DNA of 64,000 bases. Origin: an uncultured Lachnospiraceae bacterium. Lineage in GTDB: Bacteria; Bacillota; Clostridia; Lachnospirales; Lachnospiraceae. The stretch covers positions 62,226 through 126,225 of the forward strand of contig CAJUED010000005.1 of the NCBI GenBank assembly GCA_910585075.1, in the 5' to 3' direction. The position numbers were made by a program, and so were the translations under genes. The notes beneath the pieces were generated by a model. That model was not told the origin of the DNA. It ran no database searches and saw only the letters and a program-made list of their open reading frames with translations. Each line of letters starts with the position of its first letter. The stretch's first letter is position 1. This document shows positions 8,372 through 16,178 of the stretch, piece after piece.

Positions 8372-10390
8372 ATGCGTAAAAAAGTTATTGCAATGTTAAT
8401 GGCGGCATCACTGGCTGCTGTTACACTTGCCGGCTGTGGCGGCGGTGGCGGTTCCGATTCTTCATCAGGCTCCGGAACAGAAGCTTCCGATTCAAGCTCA
8501 GGCGGTTCAGAGAGCTCAGGCGGCTCTGAAAGTTCAGGCAGCGGTACCGCGGCTGCTGAAGGTATTACTACCGAAGTTGGCACACCCCGTGCCGAGACCC
8601 TGATTGTTGAGTGTCAGAACTCCACAGATACTCCGGGTCAGTTCAACTCCTATATGCAGGGTACTGCAATGGGATTTGGTATTCATCAGATGATGAGTGC
8701 TCATTTATGGGAAATGAATACTGCAAAAGGTGAGCAGTATGGCGAAATTGCTGACGGTCTTCCGGAGTCCAACGATGATTTCACAGAGTGGACAGTAAAG
8801 GTTCGTCAGGGCATTAAGTGGTCTGATGGTGAAGATGTAACGGCAGACGACGTTGTTTTCACTTTTAACATGATTAAAGACAACAGCGCAATCAATGCAA
8901 GTGCGGCAACAAACCTGTACATTGACACTGTTGAAAAAGTTGATGATTATACCGTTAAGTTTGTTATGAAAGAGCCCTTCCCTCGTTTCGTACAGCGTTA
9001 CGGCATCACCGTATGGGGAACCGATTATCGTATCGTTCCTGAACATATTTATTCACAGCAGGGAGACGTTACAACATTTAAGGATGAAGCTCCTGTTGTA
9101 GCAGGCCCTTACACTGTTAAAGATTATGACAGCCTTGGAATGTGGGTTCTTTATGAACTGCGTGAGGACTGGCAGGACAGTACACTGGGTGTTGTAGGCT
9201 CTGCTGAGTTTGGTTACACTGCTGATCAGACTCCTCCTAAATATGTATGGTTCCGTACTTTCTCAGATTCCACAACAAAGCAGATGGCAATGATCAACAA
9301 CGAGATCGACCTGCTCTGCGAAGTTACTCTGGAAGAGTTTGAAACCATGAACGCTTCTAACGACAAGATTAAATGCTGGTATGATGATTTCCCGTATGCT
9401 AACCCTGATGATCCGGGTGCAAAGGGTATCACATTCTCACACGGCCAGGGAGCTCCTTACGACAATGCTGATTTCCGTTGGGGTATCTGCCTTGCTCTGG
9501 ATATCGACCAGATTTCCATGAATACGTTCTCAGGAGCTGGACGTGCGGCACCAATTCCGTTGTTGAACAATACTCAGTTCTTACAGGAAACCTACACAAT
9601 TCCTATGCAGGAATGGTTAGAGAACTTTGAACTTGACCTTGGCGACGGCACAACATTTAAGCCTTATGATACAGGCTATGCAAAACGTATGGCTGACTCT
9701 TTAGGCATCAGCGGAACTGATGAAGAACTGATTACCATGTTTGGTGCAGGCTGGTGGAAACATGACGAAGAAGCTGCTACAAAGCTCCTTGAAAAAGCTG
9801 GTCTTGAGAAGGTTGACGGCGTTTGGAATTACAATGGCGCACCTTTCACTTTCGAGCTGAGCTACTTAGCAGATGCTGAGTTCCAGGAAGCACGTGGCGT
9901 TCAGGCTGTTTACAACCAGTTACAGGCATTTGGATTCCAGTGTACAATCGCTTCCAAGTCCTCCGCAACATGGGATGTAGACGGCGGACAGGGTAACTTC
10001 CAAATCGCTGGTTACTGGCCTTCAGGCGGTATCCTGAAAGATTTCTACTCTGCAATCAGCGGATTTGATGCTGATTTGATCAAGCCTCTTGGCGAGACTG
10101 GTTCAGGTCAGGGTATGCGTTGGAACAACGCACGTGTAACAGAGATTCTTCATGAGCTGGCTAATGTTGGCCCTGAAGATCCTAAATCTTATGAACTGCA
10201 TACAGAATTCCTGCAGGAGTGCGTAAAGGATATGTGCGAAATCAACTTCCTTTCCGGTACCAAGTTCGTTCCTACCAATTCAACATATTGGGAAGGTTAT
10301 CCGAATGCGAATAATCCTTATGACGGTCCTTGGTGGTGGTGGAGCTGCTTCAAGTATATGCTTCCGAACATTACTCCGACTCAGGGATAA
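8372..10390 (+). CDS. Family-5 extracellular solute-binding lipoprotein of an ABC importer
   Basis: 672 residues. A lipoprotein signal ends in LAGC (Cys22), followed by a Gly/Ser-rich linker (residues ~23-65) and an SBP_bac_5 domain: the segments GIKWSDGEDVTADDVVFTFNMIKDN and KMAMINNEIDLL-like KQMAMINNEIDLLCEVT are typical of oligopeptide/nickel/oligosaccharide binding proteins. Located outside the membrane as the receptor for the permeases and ATPases that follow. The two downstream alpha-glucosidases suggest the ligand is an alpha-linked oligosaccharide rather than a peptide, as known for family-5 proteins of Thermotoga; this is inference. Wild use of frequent codons suggests high expression. 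Confidence 0.9.
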   Translation: MRKKVIAMLMAASLAAVTLAGCGGGGGSDSSSGSGTEASDSSSGGSESSGGSESSGSGTAAAEGITTEVGTPRAETLIVECQNSTDTPGQFNSYMQGTAMGFGIHQMMSAHLWEMNTAKGEQYGEIADGLPESNDDFTEWTVKVRQGIKWSDGEDVTADDVVFTFNMIKDNSAINASAATNLYIDTVEKVDDYTVKFVMKEPFPRFVQRYGITVWGTDYRIVPEHIYSQQGDVTTFKDEAPVVAGPYTVKDYDSLGMWVLYELREDWQDSTLGVVGSAEFGYTADQTPPKYVWFRTFSDSTTKQMAMINNEIDLLCEVTLEEFETMNASNDKIKCWYDDFPYANPDDPGAKGITFSHGQGAPYDNADFRWGICLALDIDQISMNTFSGAGRAAPIPLLNNTQFLQETYTIPMQEWLENFELDLGDGTTFKPYDTGYAKRMADSLGISGTDEELITMFGAGWWKHDEEAATKLLEKAGLEKVDGVWNYNGAPFTFELSYLADAEFQEARGVQAVYNQLQAFGFQCTIASKSSATWDVDGGQGNFQIAGYWPSGGILKDFYSAISGFDADLIKPLGETGSGQGMRWNNARVTEILHELANVGPEDPKSYELHTEFLQECVKDMCEINFLSGTKFVPTNSTYWEGYPNANNPYDGPWWWWSCFKYMLPNITPTQG

Positions 10391-10432
10391 TTATCGTATA
10401 GTTTCTTAGAACGACTGAAACATGATTTGCGC

Positions 10433-10509
10433 CAACAGAAAGCTTGTGATTTTGGTTTCTGTTGTACAATCAAAAGGGCAGAGCCGTAAGTAGAGAAGGC
10501 TTACGGCTC
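10433..10509 (+). terminator. Two stem-loops between binding protein and permease genes
   Basis: Stem 1: CAACAGAAA (10433-10441) / TTTCTGTTG (10456-10464). Stem 2: GAGCCGTAAG (10481-10490) / CTTACGGCTC (10500-10509), perfect 10 bp. Neither has a strong T-run. They probably stabilise the upstream mRNA or partly terminate, so the binding protein is made in excess, a common layout in ABC operons. Confidence 0.65.
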
Positions 10510-10542
10510 GTCCCTTGTATATAAAATAAAGGAGTGCTGTGT

Positions 10543-11541
10543 ATGAAATTTAAAACATTCTTTCTGCAGCGTGTACTCGCCTGGGCACTTACGATCTGGA
10601 TTGGCGTTACTTTCATCTTTTTCATCCCGCGTATGTTCCCATCGGATCCCGTTGAGAACATGATTGCGCAGATGCAGACACGTTCAGGTAATATGGATCC
10701 GGCTGAAATGGAGGTGCTCAGACAGCAGCTTCGTGTACAGTTTGGCCTTGAAGGGTCATTGCTGCAACAATATGGTTCTTTCTTATGGAATGGGCTTTTT
10801 CACTTTGATTTTGGTCCGTCCCTGATGAGTTATCCGGAACCGGTTGGAAATATCATTAGCCGGTATCTTCCGTATACATTGATTTTATCGTTGACATCTA
10901 CATTCCTTGCATGGGTTATCGGTAACTTTATCGGTTTGCTTGCCGGTTTCCGCAAGAATAAGAAATCTTCACAAATTCTGGAAGGTATAGCGATTTGTAT
11001 TTATCCGATTCCCTACTTCCTTGTAGCGCTGGTATTGCAAATTATATTTGCCTTCGTGTTAAAATGGTTCCCGCTGCAGGCGGTTATTAAGACAGGCGTT
11101 GGCTTTGGACCGTGGTTTTCTTCCCTGATGAAGGCATCCGTGCTTCCGGCTATTTCACTGCTGTTACTTGGAACAGGATGGTGGATCATTTCCATGAAAT
11201 CCCTGGCAAGCACAACAGCTGAGGAAGATTATGTACGTTATGCACGTTTCCGTGGTCTCTCCGAGGCTACAATCGGCAAGAGCTATGTGCTTCGTAACTC
11301 CATTCTGACGCAGATTACCGCACTTGCCATGAGTCTTGGCGGCGTGTTTGGCGGTTCCATTATGACTGAGATTATTTTCGGGTATCCTGGTGTTGGTTCC
11401 CTGATCCAGAGTGCTATTTTGCAGTCGGATTACAACATGATCCTGGGCTGTATTACGATTTCAATTGTGGCAATTTCTACTGCAACGCTGATCGTTGACC
11501 TTATTTATCCGTTCATTGATCCGCGAATCCGGTACGGCTGA
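10543..11541 (+). CDS. ABC importer permease (OppB/DppB type)
   Basis: About 332 residues with around six membrane helices: the first at FLQRVLAWALTIWIGVTFIFFIP, then LILSLTSTFLAWVIGNFIGLLAG and further helices. The cytoplasmic ATPase-contact (EAA) loop is DYVRYARFRGLSEATIGKSYVLRNS, and LGGVFGGSIMTEIIFGYPGVGSLIQSAI is the typical OppB C-terminal part. SD AAAGGAG with 8-base spacing selects the ATG at 10543; the GTG at 10534 overlaps the SD. It pairs with the next gene to form the heterodimeric channel. Confidence 0.92.
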   Translation: MKFKTFFLQRVLAWALTIWIGVTFIFFIPRMFPSDPVENMIAQMQTRSGNMDPAEMEVLRQQLRVQFGLEGSLLQQYGSFLWNGLFHFDFGPSLMSYPEPVGNIISRYLPYTLILSLTSTFLAWVIGNFIGLLAGFRKNKKSSQILEGIAICIYPIPYFLVALVLQIIFAFVLKWFPLQAVIKTGVGFGPWFSSLMKASVLPAISLLLLGTGWWIISMKSLASTTAEEDYVRYARFRGLSEATIGKSYVLRNSILTQITALAMSLGGVFGGSIMTEIIFGYPGVGSLIQSAILQSDYNMILGCITISIVAISTATLIVDLIYPFIDPRIRYG

Positions 11542-11558
11542 TAGGAAGGAGGGTAAAC

Positions 11559-12395
11559 ATGAAGAAATTTTGGAAAACAGCTAACTTCCGTCTGAAAATA
11601 GGACTGATCGTTACTTGCTTTTTTATGATTATTGGATTCATTGTGTATTTTTTCCCGCACACGGACCCGTTTACATTTAATACATATCCGAATAACCTGG
11701 GTGCTTCCGGGGAACATTGGCTGGGTACCACCAGCATGGGACAGGATGTTGTATGGCTGCTGATTGAAGCAATCCATAACTCACTGCTGATTGGTTTGAT
11801 CGTTGCTACCATAGGTACGGTAGTAGGCGTTCTGGTAGGTCTGCTTGCAGGTTTTGCAGGCGGCACCCTTGACAGAGTACTTATGATTATCACAGATACT
11901 TTCGTGGTAATTCCGTCTCTGCCGATTCTGATTATGATGACCTCCCTGATGAAGGGCGGCGCTACGGTTATTGTTATGGCTCTTGTACTTGCAATGTTTG
12001 CATGGGCATGGCCCAGCCGTCAGATTCGTTCTATGGCGCTGACGATCAAAGAGAGAGACTTTATCCATACGGCTCGTTTTTCAGGTGAGAGTACCATGCA
12101 GATTGTTGTGACAGAGATTCTGCCTTTCGCACTTTCCTGGTCACTTTCCAACTTTATGAATGCTACACTTTCCGCAATCGGTTCGGAGTCCAGCCTTGCA
12201 GTGCTTGGTCTTTCTCCCGGTAATCTGGTATCACTTGGTAACATGATTCAGTGGGCAAGAAACTACAATGCCGTACTTGCCGGACGCTGGTTATGGATTG
12301 GCGCACCGATTGTTGCAACTGTTATCTTATTTATTGGCCTGTTCTTATTAATTACAGGTTACAATGATTATCAAGCTATGAAGAGAGGCAGGTGA
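11559..12395 (+). CDS. ABC importer permease (OppC/DppC type)
   Basis: 278 residues. First helix KIGLIVTCFFMIIGFIVYFF, then a periplasmic-type stretch with HWLGTTSMGQDVVWLL, the OppC hallmark (LGTDxxGRD in most relatives; here GTTSMGQD), and four or five further helices. The EAA-like loop is ERDFIHTARFSGESTMQIVVTEILP. It starts 17 bases after the OppB-type gene with SD GGAGGG. Role: second half of the membrane channel. Confidence 0.92.
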   Translation: MKKFWKTANFRLKIGLIVTCFFMIIGFIVYFFPHTDPFTFNTYPNNLGASGEHWLGTTSMGQDVVWLLIEAIHNSLLIGLIVATIGTVVGVLVGLLAGFAGGTLDRVLMIITDTFVVIPSLPILIMMTSLMKGGATVIVMALVLAMFAWAWPSRQIRSMALTIKERDFIHTARFSGESTMQIVVTEILPFALSWSLSNFMNATLSAIGSESSLAVLGLSPGNLVSLGNMIQWARNYNAVLAGRWLWIGAPIVATVILFIGLFLLITGYNDYQAMKRGR

Positions 12396-12401
12396 TAGAA
12401 T

Positions 12402-13382
12402 ATGCTGAAAGTCGAAAACTTGTCAACTTCTTACAAAACCATTGATGGCGACGTTCATGTGCTCAATGACATTAATTTTGAGATCCATGACAATGAGATA
12501 TTCGGCATCGCAGGAGAATCCGGCTGCGGTAAAACAACCCTGCTGAACACACTCTATGATATTGTAGAGTTTCCGCTTGTGATAGATAAAGGCCGTGTTG
12601 TTCTGGAAGGTGAAAAGAATGGTGAAAAATATTCTTTTGAATCCGGCCAGATTCGTAAAACATGGTGGAATAATATCTCCTATGTGCCACAGGCGGCACA
12701 GAGTGTTTTGAACCCGATTGTCCGTTTGAAGACACAGTTTATTGACTCTATTCCGAAGGAAGACAGAAAAAATGAAACACCTGAGCAGACCCTTGCAAGG
12801 GTTGCCGATTATTTAAAGGAACTGAACCTTTCTCCTGATGTGCTGGAGTCTTATCCTTTCCAGTTATCAGGTGGTATGCGCCAGCGTGCAATCATCGCGC
12901 TTGCAACTTTTATGGCTCCCGGACTTGTACTTGCGGATGAGCCTACCACAGCTCTCGACGTTGTGGTTCAGAAAGGTATTTTGATGATGCTGATGCGTTT
13001 GCAGCAGCAGCTTAAAAATTCACTGGTTATCGTCAGCCATGATATGGGCGTGCACTACCAGATTACAGACCGTATGGCTATCATGTACTCCGGTAGTATT
13101 GCAGAGCTTGGAAGGACAGAGGACATTTTTAATGATCCCATTCATCCTTATACAAAGATGCTTGTAGACGCGCTGCCCCGTGTAGGTGAGGATGTTCAGA
13201 GAGTTGGTATTGCGGGCCGTCCGCCTGCACTGAAGAACCCGCCTCCAGGCTGCCGTTTCGCACCCCGCTGTCCTCATGCGACGGATCGCTGCCGCAGTGA
13301 AGTGCCGAAATTCCGTGAAATAACTCCCGGCCGGTTTGCTGCCTGCCACTTATTAAAAGAGGAGGTGAAGAAGAATGGCTGA
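12402..13382 (+). CDS. ABC importer ATPase (OppD/DppD type)
   Basis: 326 residues. Walker A GESGCGKTT (about residues 37-45), Q-loop in SYVPQAAQ, signature LSGGMRQR, Walker B LVLADEPTTALDV and switch His in VSHD. The C-terminal oligopeptide/dipeptide extension (PHPYTKML..LPRVG, GRPPALKNPPPGCRFAPRCPHA) carries four Cys typical of OppD/OppF proteins, which may hold an iron-sulphur cluster in some relatives. It overlaps the next ATPase gene by 8 bases, so the two are translationally coupled and probably form a heterodimer. Confidence 0.93.
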   Translation: MLKVENLSTSYKTIDGDVHVLNDINFEIHDNEIFGIAGESGCGKTTLLNTLYDIVEFPLVIDKGRVVLEGEKNGEKYSFESGQIRKTWWNNISYVPQAAQSVLNPIVRLKTQFIDSIPKEDRKNETPEQTLARVADYLKELNLSPDVLESYPFQLSGGMRQRAIIALATFMAPGLVLADEPTTALDVVVQKGILMMLMRLQQQLKNSLVIVSHDMGVHYQITDRMAIMYSGSIAELGRTEDIFNDPIHPYTKMLVDALPRVGEDVQRVGIAGRPPALKNPPPGCRFAPRCPHATDRCRSEVPKFREITPGRFAACHLLKEEVKKNG

Positions 13383-14355
13383 GAAATTGTTGGAAATTAA
13401 AGGCGTCAGTAAAATTTTCCGAGTAGGCGGTATGATACGTGGTAAAAAGCTGGTAGCCGTAGATGATGTTTCCCTGTCTATTGACAGCGATAAGCCCGTC
13501 ATTCTGTCTATCGTTGGGGAGTCCGGCTGTGGTAAGTCCACATTGTGTAAGATGGTTCTGCGTCTGCACAATCCCGATATCGGCGAGATTATCCTGGATG
13601 GAAAGTCCTATGCCGATAAGAAAAGTTATGATCCACAGCAGTTTAAGCTTGATGTACAGCCTATTTTTCAGAACCCGTACGAATCTTTTTCCGCACGGAA
13701 GACAGTAGACACCTATTTATATAATACAGCCCTTCGTCTTGGCATTGCAAAGAACCGGAGCGAAGCGGACAACGTGGTCGATGAGGCTTTAAAGAGCGTT
13801 GGTATGTCTCTGCAGGTTGTAAAGGGAAAATATCCCACACAGTTTTCCGGTGGTGAGTTACAGCGTGTTTCCATCGCACGTGCACTGATTACACGTCCGA
13901 AGCTGATTATCGCTGACGAGCCGGTGGCTGCTATTGACGCTTCCATGAAGATGAATATCGTCAATCTTTTCAAGGAGCTGCGTGATAAATATAAAATTTC
14001 ATTTATCTATATTACACATGACCTTTCAACGGCGTATTATGTATCCGATTATATCGCAACACTTTATCGTGGCTGCCTGATCGAATATGGCCCTGCGAAA
14101 GAGATCATGGATAACCCGGCACATCCTTACACGGACCTTCTTATGAATTCCGTGCCTCGTGTCGGTGATAAGTGGAAAGATGCAACGGCTATGCCTGATA
14201 TGGAAGGCAAAGAGTATGCAATAGAATATTGTAAGTTTGCTCCCCGCTGCCCGTATGCAACAGACAAATGCCGGCAGGAGCGTCCTAATCCTACCCAGAT
14301 GGGGAATGAGCGTATGGTACTTTGCTATCACCCTTTGACGGAAAAGAAAGCGTAA
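13375..14355 (+). CDS. ABC importer ATPase (OppF/DppF type)
   Basis: 326 residues. Walker A GESGCGKST, signature FSGGELQRVS, Walker B LIIADEPVAAIDAS, switch THD, and the same Cys-containing C-terminal extension (CKFAPRCPYATDKCRQE). In Walker B-proximal D-loop the usual SALD is AAID, a mild deviation. The gene ends the transporter operon and is followed by a strong terminator before the glycosidase genes, so transporter and enzymes have separable transcription. Confidence 0.93.
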   Translation: MAEKLLEIKGVSKIFRVGGMIRGKKLVAVDDVSLSIDSDKPVILSIVGESGCGKSTLCKMVLRLHNPDIGEIILDGKSYADKKSYDPQQFKLDVQPIFQNPYESFSARKTVDTYLYNTALRLGIAKNRSEADNVVDEALKSVGMSLQVVKGKYPTQFSGGELQRVSIARALITRPKLIIADEPVAAIDASMKMNIVNLFKELRDKYKISFIYITHDLSTAYYVSDYIATLYRGCLIEYGPAKEIMDNPAHPYTDLLMNSVPRVGDKWKDATAMPDMEGKEYAIEYCKFAPRCPYATDKCRQERPNPTQMGNERMVLCYHPLTEKKA

Positions 14356-14393
14356 AGGTTAGGCGTTTAAGCAGTAAACGAAATAAGTGATAA

Positions 14394-14428
14394 AATGGGA
14401 CTCTCGGCTCGCCAGGAGTCCCATTTGT
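14394..14428 (+). terminator. Intrinsic terminator after the ABC operon
   Basis: 10-bp perfect stem AATGGGACTC (14394-14403) / GAGTCCCATT (14416-14425), 12-base loop, followed by a short T-stretch. Confidence 0.8.
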
Positions 14429-14488
14429 GCACAAGAGGATTTAGATATTGAGCATTTGGTGCGCAAAAACAGAAATGGAGGTTAATGT

Positions 14489-16162
14489 ATGGAAAAAGCA
14501 TGGTGGAAGGAAGCGGTGGTGTATCAGATATATCCCCGCAGCTTTATGGACAGTAATGGAGACGGTATCGGCGATTTGAATGGTATTACCTCAAAACTGG
14601 ATTATTTAAAGGAACTTGGGATTGATGTAATCTGGCTTTCTCCGATTTATCAGTCGCCTAACGATGACAATGGGTATGATATCAGTGATTATCAGGCGAT
14701 TATGCAGGAATTTGGAACAATGGAAGACTTTGACAGGATGATTGCCGGTATCCACGAAAGAGGTATGCGTCTGGTAATGGATTTAGTGGTAAATCACACT
14801 TCCGACGAACATGCCTGGTTTTTAGAGAGTCGCAAGAGCAAGGACAATCCTTACAGGGATTATTATATCTGGCGCGACGGTAAGGATGGGGAAGCGCCCA
14901 ACAATTGGGGCAGCTATTTCTCCGGCTCCGCATGGCAGCATGATGACGCTACGGATATGTATTATCTGCATCTGTTTTCAAAAAAGCAGCCTGACCTTAA
15001 CTGGGAAAATCCCAAGGTGAGGGAGGAAGTCTTTTCCATGATGAACTGGTGGTGCGCTGAGAAGGGCATTGACGGTTTCCGTATGGACGTTATCAGCCTT
15101 ATTTCAAAGAAACCCGGTCTGCCGGACGGCCCTAAGGGACCTAAGGCTCTCTACGGATATGCGGATTGTGCAAACGGTCCCCGGGTTCATGAATTTTTGA
15201 AGGAAATGAACAGGGAAGTACTTTCAAAATATGACCTGATCACGGTGGGAGAGACCGCTGGCGTTACCATTGAAGAAGCAAAGCGCTATGCTGGTTTTGA
15301 TGAGCATGAGCTGAACATGGTTTTCCAGTTCGAGCATGTGGGCCTTGATAATGATCCTGTAAATGGAAGATGGACAGATAAGAGAGTACCTTTGTTGGCA
15401 TTTAAGAAGGTAATGAGCGCATGGCAGACAGAGCTTGACGGCAAGGCTTGGAACAGTCTGTATCTGGGCAACCATGATCAGCCCCGTTCTATTTCCCGTT
15501 TTGGCGACGATTCACCGGAGTACAGAGAGGTCTGTGCAAAGATGCTGGCAACCTGCCTGCATATGATGCAGGGTACCCCTTATGTATATCAGGGTGAGGA
15601 AATTGGTATGACCAATATGCCTTTTGGCGATATTTCAGAGGTTAAGGATATTGAAAGTATCAATGCTTATAAGGAGATGTCAGAGGCAGGCCTGATTTCC
15701 AAAGAGGATATGATGCGTTTTATCTGTAAGAAGGGCCGTGACAATGCCCGCACCCCTATGCAGTGGGATGACAGTGAGAACGCAGGATTTACAACAGGAA
15801 CGCCTTGGATTGGGGTAAATCCCAATTACAAAGAGATTAATACCAAAGCGGCTCTTGCGGATGAAAATTCCATTTTCTACTATTATAAGAAGCTGATTGC
15901 TTTAAGGAAAGAGGAACCGATTCTTGTGTATGGCCACTATGAGCTGTTAGAGCCCGACAATGAATCCCTTTATGTGTATACTCGTACGCTGGATGAGCAG
16001 AAGCTGCTTGTTATCTGCAACTTTACAAAGGAGCAGGTAAGCTATGATATTCCGGCGGAGTTTGCGGACGCTAAGATTTTGATTTCTAATTATGAGCGGA
16101 ATGAGGCCAAAGGAACGGTTGAATTGAAGCCTTATGAGGCGATTGTATTAAAATTGAACTAA
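14489..16162 (+). CDS. GH13 alpha-glucosidase (oligo-1,6-glucosidase / MalL type)
   Basis: 557 residues, no signal peptide, so cytoplasmic. Start WWKEAVVYQIYPRSFMDSNGDGIGDL is the classic GH13_31 N-terminus. Catalytic residues read as nucleophile Asp200 (GFRMDV), acid/base Glu255 (GETAG) and Asp330 (GNHDQPR), positions close to those of Bacillus MalL; conserved VMDLVVNHTSDEH and the RTPMQWDDSENAGFT region are present. It hydrolyses alpha-1,4 or alpha-1,6 linked glucosides; the exact linkage cannot be read safely. SD GGAGG. A 16-base gap links it to the GH31 gene, and it follows an oligosaccharide-type importer. Confidence 0.93.
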   Translation: MEKAWWKEAVVYQIYPRSFMDSNGDGIGDLNGITSKLDYLKELGIDVIWLSPIYQSPNDDNGYDISDYQAIMQEFGTMEDFDRMIAGIHERGMRLVMDLVVNHTSDEHAWFLESRKSKDNPYRDYYIWRDGKDGEAPNNWGSYFSGSAWQHDDATDMYYLHLFSKKQPDLNWENPKVREEVFSMMNWWCAEKGIDGFRMDVISLISKKPGLPDGPKGPKALYGYADCANGPRVHEFLKEMNREVLSKYDLITVGETAGVTIEEAKRYAGFDEHELNMVFQFEHVGLDNDPVNGRWTDKRVPLLAFKKVMSAWQTELDGKAWNSLYLGNHDQPRSISRFGDDSPEYREVCAKMLATCLHMMQGTPYVYQGEEIGMTNMPFGDISEVKDIESINAYKEMSEAGLISKEDMMRFICKKGRDNARTPMQWDDSENAGFTTGTPWIGVNPNYKEINTKAALADENSIFYYYKKLIALRKEEPILVYGHYELLEPDNESLYVYTRTLDEQKLLVICNFTKEQVSYDIPAEFADAKILISNYERNEAKGTVELKPYEAIVLKLN

Positions 16163-16178
16163 ATAAGGAGATTAGTTT

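Noticed and set aside
8440..8570. Short tandem repeats as a regulatory repeat
   Set aside because: They encode the Gly/Ser linker of the lipoprotein, a common exported-protein feature.
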